NCBI GenBank assembly: GCA_023420935.1
Contig: JAEZUR010000085.1
Span: 1-19,679 of the forward strand
Direction: 5' to 3'
Length of the DNA stretch: 19,679 nucleotides
Origin: Bacillota bacterium
GTDB lineage: Bacteria > Bacillota > Clostridia > Lachnospirales > Lachnospiraceae
Shown: positions 1 through 7,512 of the stretch, piece by piece
Layout of the letters: every line of letters starts with the position of its first letter
How positions within the stretch are numbered: position 1 is the stretch's first letter
Translations under genes and position numbers: made by a program
Notes under the pieces: generated by a model
Seen by the model: only the letters and a program-made list of their open reading frames with translations
Databases searched by the model: none
Told to the model about the DNA's origin: nothing

Positions 1-63
1 GAAAAGTTACTGTTAATTCCATATATTCAGTCTGAATTAAAGGCATGGGGGAGGTGCCTATGA
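1..63 (+). CDS. C-terminal tail of a probable CapE-type UDP-GlcNAc 4,6-dehydratase/5-epimerase (partial)
   Basis: Frame 1 is open from the window edge and encodes 20 residues (EKLLLIPYIQSELKAWGRCL) before a TGA at 61-63. The TGA overlaps the ATG of the next gene (ATGA at 60-63), as expected for a translationally coupled operon. CapE acts immediately before CapF in UDP-N-acetyl-L-fucosamine synthesis and is usually encoded just upstream of it, and the leucine-rich, glutamate/lysine-containing tail is compatible with that family. The identity rests mostly on gene order. It could instead be the end of another capsule gene. Confidence 0.5.
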   Translation, partial: EKLLLIPYIQSELKAWGRCL

Positions 64-1169
64 ATATTTTAGTAACCGGTGCAAAAGGATTTATTGGTAA
101 AAATTTAGTTGCTCAGTTAAAAAACAAGCAATATGGAGCAATCTATGAGTTTGATCTAGATACAGAGCCTGAGCTTTTAGATTCTTATGCCAAAGAATGT
201 GATTTTATATTTCATTTAGCAGGTGTGAACCGTCCAGAAAAACAAGAAGATTACATGGAAGGAAATTATGGATTTACAGATACATTATTATATTCTCTTA
301 AAAAGTATCATAATACATGTCCGATTATGATATCTTCGTCTATCCAAGCTGCACTGGATAATCCATATGGTTTGAGCAAAAAAGCAGGAGAAGAATTATT
401 GTTCTCTTATGCTAAGGAGACGGGCAGTAACGTATTAATTTATCGTTTGACCAATGTATTTGGGAAATGGTGTAAACCCAATTATAATAGTGCGGTTGCA
501 ACCTTTTGCTATAATATAGCACGTGATCTACCAGTACAGGTTAACTATTCCAATAAAGTGATGCAGTATATTTATATTGATGATTTAGTAGAAGAACTAA
601 TCCATGCCCTAGAAGGGAATGAACATCAAGAAGGATTGTACTGCAGTGTACCAACTGTTTATACAAAAACCTTAGGTGAAACAGTTGAATTAATACAGGC
701 ATTTCATAACAGTCGAAAAACTCTTCAACTGGCCAATATGGAAGATGATTTTGAACGAAAATTATATAGTACGTACTTAAGTTATTTACCAAAGGATCAA
801 TTTAGTTATCCATTAACTATGAACATTGATCAACGGGGTTCCTTTACTGAGATTATTCGGACCAGAGATCGCGGACAAATTTCAGTAAATATTACAAAGC
901 CTGGCATAACGAAGGGGAATCATTGGCATCATAGCAAAACAGAAAAATTCCTTGTAGTAAATGGAAGCGGTTTGATTCAGTTAAGAAGAATCGATGAGGA
1001 TGAAGTAATAGAATATCGATTAAGTGGCGATAAATTGGAATTGATAGACATTCCACCAGGCTATACACATAATTTAATTAATGTAGGAGATAGCGATTTA
1101 ATCACAATTATATGGGCTAATGAAATATTTCAACCAGATAATCCGGATACATATTATCTGTTGGTATAA
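60..1169 (+). CDS. capF: CapF: NAD(P)-dependent sugar reductase with C-terminal cupin (UDP-L-FucNAc pathway)
   Basis: This bifunctional cytoplasmic enzyme epimerises and then reduces the CapE product to UDP-2-acetamido-2,6-dideoxy-L-talose. The N-terminal SDR domain shows the nucleotide-binding GAKGFIG motif (residues 7-13) and a Y103-x3-K107 catalytic pair in NPYGLSKK. The C-terminal cupin, about residues 250-369, has a metal-site cluster HWHHSKTE (H288, H290, H291, E295) and a later H337. The ATG at 60 is preferred over the ATG at 45: a GGGGGAGG ribosome site lies at 47-54, and the resulting 369 aa equals the length I recall for staphylococcal CapF. The upstream stop overlaps this start, and capG follows after 11 bases. 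Family assignment is firm; the sugar product assumes the whole CapE-F-G set is present. Confidence 0.93.
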   Translation: MNILVTGAKGFIGKNLVAQLKNKQYGAIYEFDLDTEPELLDSYAKECDFIFHLAGVNRPEKQEDYMEGNYGFTDTLLYSLKKYHNTCPIMISSSIQAALDNPYGLSKKAGEELLFSYAKETGSNVLIYRLTNVFGKWCKPNYNSAVATFCYNIARDLPVQVNYSNKVMQYIYIDDLVEELIHALEGNEHQEGLYCSVPTVYTKTLGETVELIQAFHNSRKTLQLANMEDDFERKLYSTYLSYLPKDQFSYPLTMNIDQRGSFTEIIRTRDRGQISVNITKPGITKGNHWHHSKTEKFLVVNGSGLIQLRRIDEDEVIEYRLSGDKLELIDIPPGYTHNLINVGDSDLITIIWANEIFQPDNPDTYYLLV

Positions 1170-1180
1170 GTGGGGGCATG

Positions 1181-2311
1181 ATGAAAAAACTAAAACTAGT
1201 AACCATAGTAGGGACTCGTCCTGAGATTATAAGGTTATCTGCCTGTATCAAAGCTTGTGATAATTATTTTGATCATAGTTTAATCCATACAGGGCAGAAT
1301 TGGGATTATACGTTAAATCAGATATTCTTTGAGGAATTGGACTTAAGACAACCAGACTATTACTTAGAATGTGTGGGGAAAAACTTAGGTGAAACCATGG
1401 GAAACATAATCTCTAAATCGTTTGATCTATTACAGCAAGTAAAACCTGATGCTGTTTTACTCTTAGGAGATACGAACTCTGCTTTGTCCGCTATCTCCGC
1501 CAAACGATTAAAGATTCCAATTTTTCATATGGAAGCAGGAAATCGCTGTTGGGATTGGAATGTATCTGAAATGATTAACCGTAAAATAGTGGATCATATT
1601 TCCGATATTAATTTACCATATACAGAACATGCAAGAAGATATTTACTACAGGAAGGAATTGATGGCAAAACCATATTTGTAACTGGATCACCGATGAAGG
1701 AAGTGTTACTAAGTTATCGTGACAAAATCGAGTCAAGTGATGTATTAAATCGATTAAAATTAGAAAAGTCAGGCTACATTTTGCTTTCAGCCCATAGAGA
1801 GGAAAATATTGATCATGAGAAAAATTTGCAGAGTTTATTAGAATCGGTAAATGATATCGCCAAAAGTTATCAAATGCCAATTATTTATTCCATGCATCCG
1901 AGAAGCAAAAAATTCATAGAGCAAAAAAGATTTGAATTTCACCCTTTGGTTAAGCCTATGAAACCTTTTGGTTTTCTAGATTATAATAAGCTTCAGTTGA
2001 ATAGTTATTGTGTGTTATCTGATAGTGGCACCCTCTCTGAAGAAAGCGCTCTACTTGGCTTTCCTGGCATTTTGATTCGCACCTCAACAGAACGGCCAGA
2101 AGTACTTGATAAAGGTTGTATTGTGATTGGTGGGATTGCAAAAGACGCTATCAAACAAGCAATTGATCTGTCTGTGTCCATGTTTCAGGATCAAAAGCAA
2201 ATTATGCTTCCAATAGATTATGAGGATAGCAATGTATCCATGAAAATTGTGAAACTGATTCAAAGTTATACGGAGATTGTTAATATTACTACTTGGATGA
2301 AGAACAAGTAG
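1181..2311 (+). CDS. capG: CapG: non-hydrolysing UDP-N-acetylglucosamine 2-epimerase family, forms UDP-L-FucNAc
   Basis: This 376-aa GT-B-fold epimerase is expected to invert C2 of the CapF product to give UDP-N-acetyl-L-fucosamine for capsule repeat units. Visible family motifs are GTRPEIIRLS near the N-terminus (residues 11-20), LLLGDTNSA, HMEAGNRC, SAHREENID and the nucleotide-binding SDSGTLSEE near the C-terminus. Two adjacent ATGs (1178 and 1181) are possible. The second is preferred because the G-run at 1172-1176 lies only one base from the first. It sits 11 bases behind capF in the same operon. A WecB-like UDP-ManNAc-forming role is the alternative, but the capF neighbour argues for CapG. 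Confidence 0.92.
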   Translation: MKKLKLVTIVGTRPEIIRLSACIKACDNYFDHSLIHTGQNWDYTLNQIFFEELDLRQPDYYLECVGKNLGETMGNIISKSFDLLQQVKPDAVLLLGDTNSALSAISAKRLKIPIFHMEAGNRCWDWNVSEMINRKIVDHISDINLPYTEHARRYLLQEGIDGKTIFVTGSPMKEVLLSYRDKIESSDVLNRLKLEKSGYILLSAHREENIDHEKNLQSLLESVNDIAKSYQMPIIYSMHPRSKKFIEQKRFEFHPLVKPMKPFGFLDYNKLQLNSYCVLSDSGTLSEESALLGFPGILIRTSTERPEVLDKGCIVIGGIAKDAIKQAIDLSVSMFQDQKQIMLPIDYEDSNVSMKIVKLIQSYTEIVNITTWMKNK

Positions 2312-2322
2312 CAAAGCTCACT

Positions 2323-2352
2323 GTAACATAACATAGGATTGTTTAATATAAT
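2323..2352 (+). promoter_or_regulatory. Candidate promoter for the wzz-kinase-phosphatase genes
   Basis: A perfect -10 hexamer TATAAT lies at 2347-2352 in the 79-base gap after capG. The best -35, GTAACA at 2323-2328, is weak (4 of 6 matches) with an 18-base spacer. The position, about 40 bases before the next start, fits. The genes could also be read from the upstream capsule promoter, since no terminator is visible in this gap. Confidence 0.35.
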
Positions 2353-2390
2353 ACTAAGAGAAGATTCATTTATAAGAAGAGGTGATTTAA

Positions 2391-3062
2391 ATGGAGCTCC
2401 ATCAGTTTCTGTTAATTGTAAAGAAAAGAATTGCTTTCATCGTAGGTATTCCTGTTGCGATGGGAATTATTACTGCAATTGTAAGTATTTTTGTAATTAG
2501 TCCGAGTTATGAAGCATCTGCTACTTTATATATAACAAATCAAAAAACTGCAACATCAGAAGAAGAGGTAACATATGAAGAAGTTCTAACTAATCAAAAA
2601 TTAGTGAAAGATTATAGAGAAATCATAAAGAGCAAATTGATCACAAAAGCTGTAATTGATGAACTTAAGCTAAATGATTTAACATCAGATATCTTATCCA
2701 GTAGAATTACAGTTGAGTCGATTAATGATACTAGTGTACTGGAAATTAGGGTAAAAGATAATAGTGCCGCAAGGGCTATGAAAATAACCAATAAAATCTG
2801 CGAAGTTTTTATCGAGAAAGCAACAGCGCTTCTAAAAATAAACAACATTAGTATTGTAGATTCTGCAGAAGAACCTAATGGTCCCATAAGCCCCAAACCA
2901 TTGCGTCTTATCATGATTTCTTTTTTGATAAGTATGTTTATCTGTTTAGGAATATTCTATTTTATAGAATTATTAAATGAAACGATTAAAACGTCAGAAG
3001 ATATAGAAACCATATTAGGACTGAATGTCCTTGGAACTATACCTTTATTTAATATGAAGTAG
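2391..3062 (+). CDS. Wzz/CapA-type polysaccharide chain-length protein and tyrosine-kinase modulator
   Basis: This 223-aa protein has the usual architecture: a short cytoplasmic N-terminus, a membrane segment at about residues 14-36, an extracytoplasmic Wzz domain starting with SYEASATLYITNQ, a proline-rich PNGPISPKPLRL stretch, a second membrane segment at about 172-195, and a short cytoplasmic tail. In Firmicutes this protein (CpsC, YwqC, CapA) binds and activates the separately encoded kinase to control polymer length. The kinase follows 12 bases later, supporting this role. An AGAGGTG ribosome site precedes the ATG. The length is normal for the Gram-positive form, which lacks a fused kinase. 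Confidence 0.9.
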   Translation: MELHQFLLIVKKRIAFIVGIPVAMGIITAIVSIFVISPSYEASATLYITNQKTATSEEEVTYEEVLTNQKLVKDYREIIKSKLITKAVIDELKLNDLTSDILSSRITVESINDTSVLEIRVKDNSAARAMKITNKICEVFIEKATALLKINNISIVDSAEEPNGPISPKPLRLIMISFLISMFICLGIFYFIELLNETIKTSEDIETILGLNVLGTIPLFNMK

Positions 3063-3074
3063 GGGTGTTAAAGT

Positions 3075-3812
3075 ATGAGTGAAATATATAATATTATGAA
3101 TAATGATTTAAGCGAAGCAGTGGAAGAAGCATACAAAATACTTCGTGCTAATATACAATTTAGTGAAACAGAGAAAAAGATTAAAACATTAGCCTTAACT
3201 AGTTATAGCCCTGGTGAAGGAAAATCTACTACCTCATTAAACTTAAGCATATCCATGACTAAGATAGGGATGAACGTGTTATATGTAGATGCGGATATGC
3301 GTAAACCTATGCCATTTAAATATCTTGCAAGTAAAAATATTTATGGACTGTCTAATTATTTATTAGGTCAAGCAAATTTACAAGAGATTACAAATCAGAC
3401 GAATATAGCAGGGTTCAATTTTATTAATTGCGGAATAAAGCCAACCAATCCAAGCGAACTTCTTTCTTCTGATCAATTTAGTCAGTTTTTACATGAGGTT
3501 GAGCCGTTATATGATATTATTATTATCGATACACCTCCACTTGGTAGTGTGATCGATGGTGTCATTATAGCTTCTCAAACGGATCAGACAATTATTGTAA
3601 TTGAAGCCAATGCAGTGAAAAGTAAAAACTTATTAGCTATGAAAAAACAACTAATCGCAGCAAATGTTAATATTCTTGGAGTGGTATTGAATAAAGTTAA
3701 GAAAAGCGATTATTTGGGTTATTATGGTAGTTATGATTATTATGGCTCCAAAAAGAAGTATCGAAAAAAATGGTTTTATGGAGTTGGGAAAAAGAGGTCA
3801 AAGCATGATTGA
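3075..3812 (+). CDS. CpsD/CapB-type bacterial tyrosine autokinase
   Basis: This 245-aa P-loop BY-kinase is the cytoplasmic partner of the preceding membrane modulator. It shows Walker A SPGEGKSTT (residues 45-53), Walker A' VLYVDADMRKP (68-78), TNPSELL (124-130) and Walker B IIIIDTPP (148-155). The C-terminal tail carries eight tyrosines between residues 213 and 235 (in YLGYYGSYDYYG and nearby), the autophosphorylation cluster of this family. Cycles of tail phosphorylation and removal by the following phosphatase control capsule assembly. Its last 8 bases overlap the phosphatase start, so the two are probably made in a fixed ratio. Confidence 0.95.
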   Translation: MSEIYNIMNNDLSEAVEEAYKILRANIQFSETEKKIKTLALTSYSPGEGKSTTSLNLSISMTKIGMNVLYVDADMRKPMPFKYLASKNIYGLSNYLLGQANLQEITNQTNIAGFNFINCGIKPTNPSELLSSDQFSQFLHEVEPLYDIIIIDTPPLGSVIDGVIIASQTDQTIIVIEANAVKSKNLLAMKKQLIAANVNILGVVLNKVKKSDYLGYYGSYDYYGSKKKYRKKWFYGVGKKRSKHD

Positions 3813-4536
3813 TATACATTGTCATATTATAAACGGTGTAGATGATGGCGCTAAAACAATTATGGATTCCATTCGAATGATCTTAGAAGCACAACAAGTA
3901 GGAGTAACTGCAATTGTGATAACTCCTCACTACCATAAAGGAATCTATCAATCCGATAAAGTTCAAGAACATTTTTTAGAGATAAAAGATAGAACAAAGG
4001 ATTTTGGCATTGATTTGTATCTTGGATATGAAGTGTTCTTAAGTACTGCTTTAAATGATGTTATACAAAATAAAGAAATATATACATTGAATCATTCTAA
4101 TAATTTATTGTTTGAGTTACCTTTTGATATTATTCCGATGGAATTGAATAAAACAATCTTGAAGCTTCATAATGAAAAAATAGTACCTATTATTGCTCAT
4201 CCTGAACGGTATAATTATTTTGTAAAGTCGATTGATAAGTTCATAGATCTAGTAGAAGCTGGTTGTCTGGTTCAGTTAGATGCAGCAAGTATTGTTGGCG
4301 TTTATGGTTCAAAAGTTAAAAATTTTACAAAGCGGTTAATAAATTGGAATATGGTGCAGTTTGTTGCATCCGATGCGCACAAACCAGGTGATTATCTTCA
4401 ACTTTATAAAAAAGCGTATACTCAAGTTAGTAATTGGGCTGGGAAAGAGTGCGCAGATGAGCTTTTTACACATAACCAAAGCTTTCTTTTATACCGTAAT
4501 ATTAAGTTACAAGAAATAGATGAGGAATCAAGATAA
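3805..4536 (+). CDS. CpsB/YwqE-type PHP-domain tyrosine-protein phosphatase
   Basis: This 243-aa metal-dependent phosphatase is expected to dephosphorylate the tyrosine tail of the preceding kinase. PHP-fold metal-binding motifs are visible in order: DIHCHIINGVDDGAK (H5, H7), ITPHYHKG, GYEVFLS, IIAHPERY and ASDAHKPGDY. The ATG at 3805 is chosen because MIDIHCH is the usual N-terminus and an AGAGGTC site sits just upstream. The frame is open back to 3724, but that would add 27 residues translated out of frame from the kinase tail. The start overlaps the kinase stop by 8 bases. A terminator follows about 20 bases after the stop. Confidence 0.94.
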   Translation: MIDIHCHIINGVDDGAKTIMDSIRMILEAQQVGVTAIVITPHYHKGIYQSDKVQEHFLEIKDRTKDFGIDLYLGYEVFLSTALNDVIQNKEIYTLNHSNNLLFELPFDIIPMELNKTILKLHNEKIVPIIAHPERYNYFVKSIDKFIDLVEAGCLVQLDAASIVGVYGSKVKNFTKRLINWNMVQFVASDAHKPGDYLQLYKKAYTQVSNWAGKECADELFTHNQSFLLYRNIKLQEIDEESR

Positions 4537-4552
4537 ATCTTATAACAAAACT

Positions 4553-4580
4553 AAAAGTGTCGCATTAGCGGCATTTTTTT
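4553..4580 (+). terminator. Rho-independent terminator of the capsule genes
   Basis: The hairpin TGTCGC-ATTA-GCGGCA (4558-4573, one G-U pair) is followed by seven T (4574-4580). Upstream A residues can extend the stem. It lies just after the phosphatase stop. Confidence 0.8.
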
Positions 4581-4601
4581 ATGCTAGGAATATATAAAGA
4601 C

Positions 4602-4635
4602 ATAAAAATAACGTTGCCAACATTTGTTGGCAACG
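4602..4635 (-). terminator. Terminator of the leftward small membrane protein gene
   Basis: A perfect 11-bp inverted repeat, CGTTGCCAACA (4612-4622) and TGTTGGCAACG (4625-4635), is separated by TT. Read leftward it is followed by TTATTTTTATG, a U-rich tract, and it lies 15 bases past the stop of the leftward gene at 4650. Together with the terminator at 4553-4580 it insulates two convergent units. Confidence 0.75.
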
Positions 4636-4649
4636 CATTGTTATAAACG

Positions 4650-4970
4650 TCAGCCGTCACACCTTCTCCACCAGAATGCAAATCTTCTAATTAATCCAAA
4701 GATTGTTGCAAGAATCAGTCCGACTAAAATAGCTAAGAGTGCATATTTTCGTGTAAAACTCATACAATCAAAATATGTTAATAGCTCTTGGATAGTTTGA
4801 ATATGCTTAAAATAATATAATCCTGTAATATTTATTATAAATATTAGCAAGTCAAAACTAAGTGCATTCAGTATATTATAATCTTTACGGCAATTTGTTA
4901 TAAAACTATAGAGCTTTGCTGCTATAATTCCTGGTACGATTAGCAATAAAAAGAAAAAAATCAGATCCAT
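4650..4970 (-). CDS. Small hydrophobic membrane protein of unknown function
   Basis: I do not recognise this 106-aa protein. It has three likely membrane segments: residues 2-23 (LIFFFLLLIVPGIIAAKLYS), about 36-54, and about 75-95, ending in the basic tail RRFAFWWRRCDG. It is judged real because an AAAGGAG ribosome site sits 7 bases upstream of its ATG on the minus strand and a well-formed terminator follows. It is monocistronic and divergent from the gene at 5167. A weak leftward -10 (TATTAT, 5015-5020) is present. Function cannot be inferred beyond membrane location. Confidence 0.7.
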   Translation of the reverse strand: MDLIFFFLLLIVPGIIAAKLYSFITNCRKDYNILNALSFDLLIFIINITGLYYFKHIQTIQELLTYFDCMSFTRKYALLAILVGLILATIFGLIRRFAFWWRRCDG

Positions 4971-5059
4971 ACTTATTCTCCTTTCCTTTAATATGAAAGT
5001 TATAGTTCTAATTTATAATACGCTTATGCGTGAAAAATGTTACAAAAGGATAGATAGAA

Positions 5060-5089
5060 TTGATTTTTGGTATTAATTGACTTTATAAT
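5060..5089 (+). promoter_or_regulatory. Candidate promoter for the 5167-6403 operon
   Basis: TTGATT (5060-5065) and a perfect TATAAT (5084-5089) are separated by 18 bases, about 80 bases ahead of the first start in a divergent intergenic region. Confidence 0.45.
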
Positions 5090-5125
5090 CGTAAAAGAAT
5101 ATAATTAATAGTATATTTTTGGTAT
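5063..5125 (+). repeat. Pair of 11-bp direct repeats around the 5167 promoter
   Basis: ATTTTTGGTAT occurs at 5063-5073, overlapping the -35/spacer of the candidate promoter, and again at 5115-5125, 52 bases downstream. It may be a regulator site pair or chance in AT-rich DNA. Confidence 0.3.
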
Positions 5126-5166
5126 CAGAGATTACTAGATGATTATTACAAAGGAGAAAGAGGAAG

Positions 5167-5643
5167 ATGAGGGCGTTCTTTAAGTATTTGTTTTATGTTT
5201 TAATTATATTTGGGTTATTGCAATTAAATGGTTTTATTTCCAATGAATTTCAGATTGATTTTAAAGCGGATTATAAACCCAATATTTCTTATTTGGTTAT
5301 AATATTGCTGGTTAATTTAGTAATAGGTATTGTATTAGGATTCGGACATTTTTTAAGACAAATGAGAAATGATGGACGTTGGAAGTTAAATCCTTTAAAA
5401 TTATTACTAGTAGGTTTGCCATCTTTATTCTTTGCTCTTAATACAATTTTGATTGTTTTACAAGTAAAATATATTGGTATGGCATGTTTTAATATAATGA
5501 CGTATATATTTCATAATACCAGTGATTATGTTGTCATATTTCAAGTAATACTTGGTTACATCCTAATCACTAGTTTCTATCGAAAAAACGAATATATTTC
5601 TTTTAACACCCGAACTCTATGGGGAGTATATAACGAATATTAA
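5167..5643 (+). CDS. Hypothetical membrane protein, about four membrane segments
   Basis: I do not recognise this 158-aa protein. Hydrophobic segments lie at about residues 5-25 (YLFYVLIIFGLLQLNGF), 40-64 (YLVIILLVNLVIGIVLGFG), 77-98 and 120-138. A short basic loop (RQMRNDGRWK) lies between the second and third. The ATG at 5167 has an AAAGGAG ribosome site at 5151-5157. The gene is followed 22 bases later by the DUF6472-like gene and then by a phosphatidyltransferase, so it probably belongs to that operon. A link to membrane lipid metabolism is only guilt by association. Confidence 0.75.
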   Translation: MRAFFKYLFYVLIIFGLLQLNGFISNEFQIDFKADYKPNISYLVIILLVNLVIGIVLGFGHFLRQMRNDGRWKLNPLKLLLVGLPSLFFALNTILIVLQVKYIGMACFNIMTYIFHNTSDYVVIFQVILGYILITSFYRKNEYISFNTRTLWGVYNEY

Positions 5644-5665
5644 TATCTAGAAGGAGTATCCCGAA

Positions 5666-5848
5666 ATGCAAGGGAAGAGTAATTGTGAAAGTTGTTATAA
5701 CTATCTTTATGATGAAGAATATGATTATTATGAGTGCCAGATGAGTCTGGATGAAGATGAAATGAGACAGTTTCTGCAAGATACGTTTTCAAGTTGTCCA
5801 TATTTTCAGTATAATAACGAGTATAAAATTGTACGTAAACAAATATAG
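5666..5848 (+). CDS. DUF6472-like small cysteine-containing protein
   Basis: This 60-aa acidic protein has the pattern C-x2-C (CESC, residues 7-10), YDEEYDYYEC, LDEDEMRQFLQD, SSCPYF and the ending YKIVRKQI. This matches, from memory, the small DUF6472 family found mainly in Lachnospiraceae. Four cysteines in two groups suggest a metal site, which is inference. Its function is unknown. An AGAAGGAG site precedes the ATG, and it is followed 27 bases later by the phosphatidyltransferase, so it is likely part of the same transcript. The family is one of the better clues to the host lineage. Confidence 0.8.
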   Translation: MQGKSNCESCYNYLYDEEYDYYECQMSLDEDEMRQFLQDTFSSCPYFQYNNEYKIVRKQI

Positions 5849-5875
5849 AGCAGAACAGATGAATGGGGTGAATAA

Positions 5876-6403
5876 TTGAAGTATATTCCTAATATGATAT
5901 CCTTAAGTAGAATTGTGCTTTTACTTATTACACCTTTTTTCTTGGACAATCCAGTACTATTTTTTGTTATATATTTTTTATGCGGATTCAGTGATGTTTT
6001 GGACGGATTTATTGCTAGAAAAACCAATACACAGAGTCAATTAGGCGCCAAATTAGATTCCATAGCTGATTTTATTTTATTTGCTGTGATTACGGTATCT
6101 ATTATTATTTGGATGGGTAGTAAAATTAAATATTTCCTTCCAATCATATTAGGGATTGCAATTGTGCGTAGTTTCAGTGTTATCTTTGCAGCATTTCGTT
6201 ATCATACATTTGCAATGTTGCATACATGGGGGAATAAGATTACTGGATTCATGCTTTTTATAACTCCATTGTTTCTACTGATGGATCGGATAGAAATTGC
6301 CTGGATTGTCTGTAGTGTAGCATTGTTATCCGCGTTGGAAGAATTGCTTATCCATATAACCTCAAAACAATTAGATCTGAATCGAAAAAGTTTATTTATG
6401 TAA
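5876..6403 (+). CDS. CDP-alcohol phosphatidyltransferase (PgsA-like)
   Basis: This 175-aa integral membrane enzyme transfers a phosphatidyl group from CDP-diacylglycerol to an alcohol. The complete catalytic signature D-x2-DG-x2-AR-x8-G-x3-D-x3-D is seen in SDVLDGFIARKTN (D40, D43, G44, A47, R48) with G57, D61 and D65. It starts at TTG: an in-frame stop lies directly upstream at 5873-5875, a GGGGTG site is 5 bases away, and the N-terminus MKYIPNMISLSRI fits the family. Glycerol-3-phosphate is the usual acceptor of this short form, but the alcohol cannot be told from sequence. The main housekeeping PgsA is probably encoded elsewhere, so this may be a paralogue. Confidence 0.9.
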   Translation: MKYIPNMISLSRIVLLLITPFFLDNPVLFFVIYFLCGFSDVLDGFIARKTNTQSQLGAKLDSIADFILFAVITVSIIIWMGSKIKYFLPIILGIAIVRSFSVIFAAFRYHTFAMLHTWGNKITGFMLFITPLFLLMDRIEIAWIVCSVALLSALEELLIHITSKQLDLNRKSLFM

Positions 6404-6435
6404 AATTCAATACCATACTGAGGGGAGCTGGTAGG

Positions 6436-7425
6436 TTGAATAATAAGAAGATAAAATCTATAGAAATATATGAGTTAAAGCCGGAAGAGATACCGAATTC
6501 AAGATTACGTAAATTAATCTATCATTACACTTCGCCGGAAGGTCTATTTGGAATGATTAGTCAAGGAACCATACGGTTTACGGATTGTCAGTTTCTAAAT
6601 GATAAGTCAGAATACATACATATTCGTGATGTGTTGTTTGAAGCGATCGAGGAGCTAAAATGCGATGCGAAGATCCGACCAGACGTAATTGAAACAGTGC
6701 AAGATTTGTATAACAATAATTATGAGACAGAAGAAGTTGTCATTGATCAAAGCCAGGAAATCAATCAAAAATTACATATTAAGTATGCCTATATGAGATA
6801 TTATGTGTTCTGTACTTCTCTTGATGATGATTCTCTTAGCATGTGGAATTATTATGTTAAGTCTAGTAAATATGAAGGATATAATCTAGCCTTTACCAAC
6901 CAAGAAATATTAAATATGTTTCGTAACGCTTCCAATGATATTACGTTATATCACGGGCAAGTGAATTATAGTCACACAGAACAAAAAGAATTCTTGAAAA
7001 TGAAGTTGCTTCAAATAAGCGATTCCTTTGACAAGGCGGATCCGAACCTGTCGGATGAAGAATTGTTAGAGAATTTCTATGAGTATAAAAGCGAAGAAAT
7101 TTATCATCTCATACAAGATTATAGACTATTCTTTAAAAATGAGAAGTTTTCCCATGAGAAGGAGTATCGATTTGTAATCAAAATTCCAAGAGATTTTAAG
7201 GGAGATGTGACTCATAATATTAATCCTGGATTTGCTGTAAAGCATGGTATTCTTTGTCCCCACTATGATTTATCCATCAATCGGATGAGATCAATTAAGG
7301 GAATTAAGATAGGACCTATGCTGGAGCATGAGTTAGCAAAAGATGGACTAACACGTTACCTTATTTATCATGGATATGAAAAATCCATACCAATCACTCA
7401 GTCAGATGTACCAATACGATATTAA
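6436..7425 (+). CDS. DUF2971 family protein
   Basis: This 329-aa soluble protein has the DUF2971 landmarks in order: IYHYTSPEGLFGMISQGTIRF (residues 28-48), FLND (54-57), FCTSLDDDSLSMWNYY (125-140) and HEKEYRFVIKI (240-250). The biochemical role of the family is not established. The spaced H/Y, S and E-x-YR motifs recall ADP-ribosyltransferase-type folds, which is inference only. It starts at TTG (6436) with AGGGGAG at 6421-6427. It lies 32 bases after the phosphatidyltransferase, so it may be read through from that operon. Such genes often occur in accessory regions. Confidence 0.85.
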   Translation: MNNKKIKSIEIYELKPEEIPNSRLRKLIYHYTSPEGLFGMISQGTIRFTDCQFLNDKSEYIHIRDVLFEAIEELKCDAKIRPDVIETVQDLYNNNYETEEVVIDQSQEINQKLHIKYAYMRYYVFCTSLDDDSLSMWNYYVKSSKYEGYNLAFTNQEILNMFRNASNDITLYHGQVNYSHTEQKEFLKMKLLQISDSFDKADPNLSDEELLENFYEYKSEEIYHLIQDYRLFFKNEKFSHEKEYRFVIKIPRDFKGDVTHNINPGFAVKHGILCPHYDLSINRMRSIKGIKIGPMLEHELAKDGLTRYLIYHGYEKSIPITQSDVPIRY

Positions 7426-7476
7426 AGTAAATGAAATGGAATGCGTTTCCTTACGTATTTTTCTTATTCTTATTGA

Positions 7477-7482
7477 TATAAT
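7477..7482 (+). promoter_or_regulatory. Candidate -10 element upstream of the 7513 gene
   Basis: A TATAAT hexamer sits 31 bases before the preferred start at 7513 and overlaps the region where the alternative start (7489) would need its ribosome site. No good -35 was found. Confidence 0.3.
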
Positions 7483-7512
7483 GTAATAATGATACTTATA
7501 AGAAGTGAGAAA

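Noticed and set aside
3724..3804. In-frame upstream extension of the tyrosine phosphatase
   Set aside because: It would be translated out of frame from the kinase tail; MIDIHCH at 3805 is the family N-terminus and has a ribosome site.
7426..7470. Terminator after the DUF2971 gene
   Set aside because: Only a 4-bp GGAA/TTCC stem could be formed before the T-rich stretch; too weak to call.
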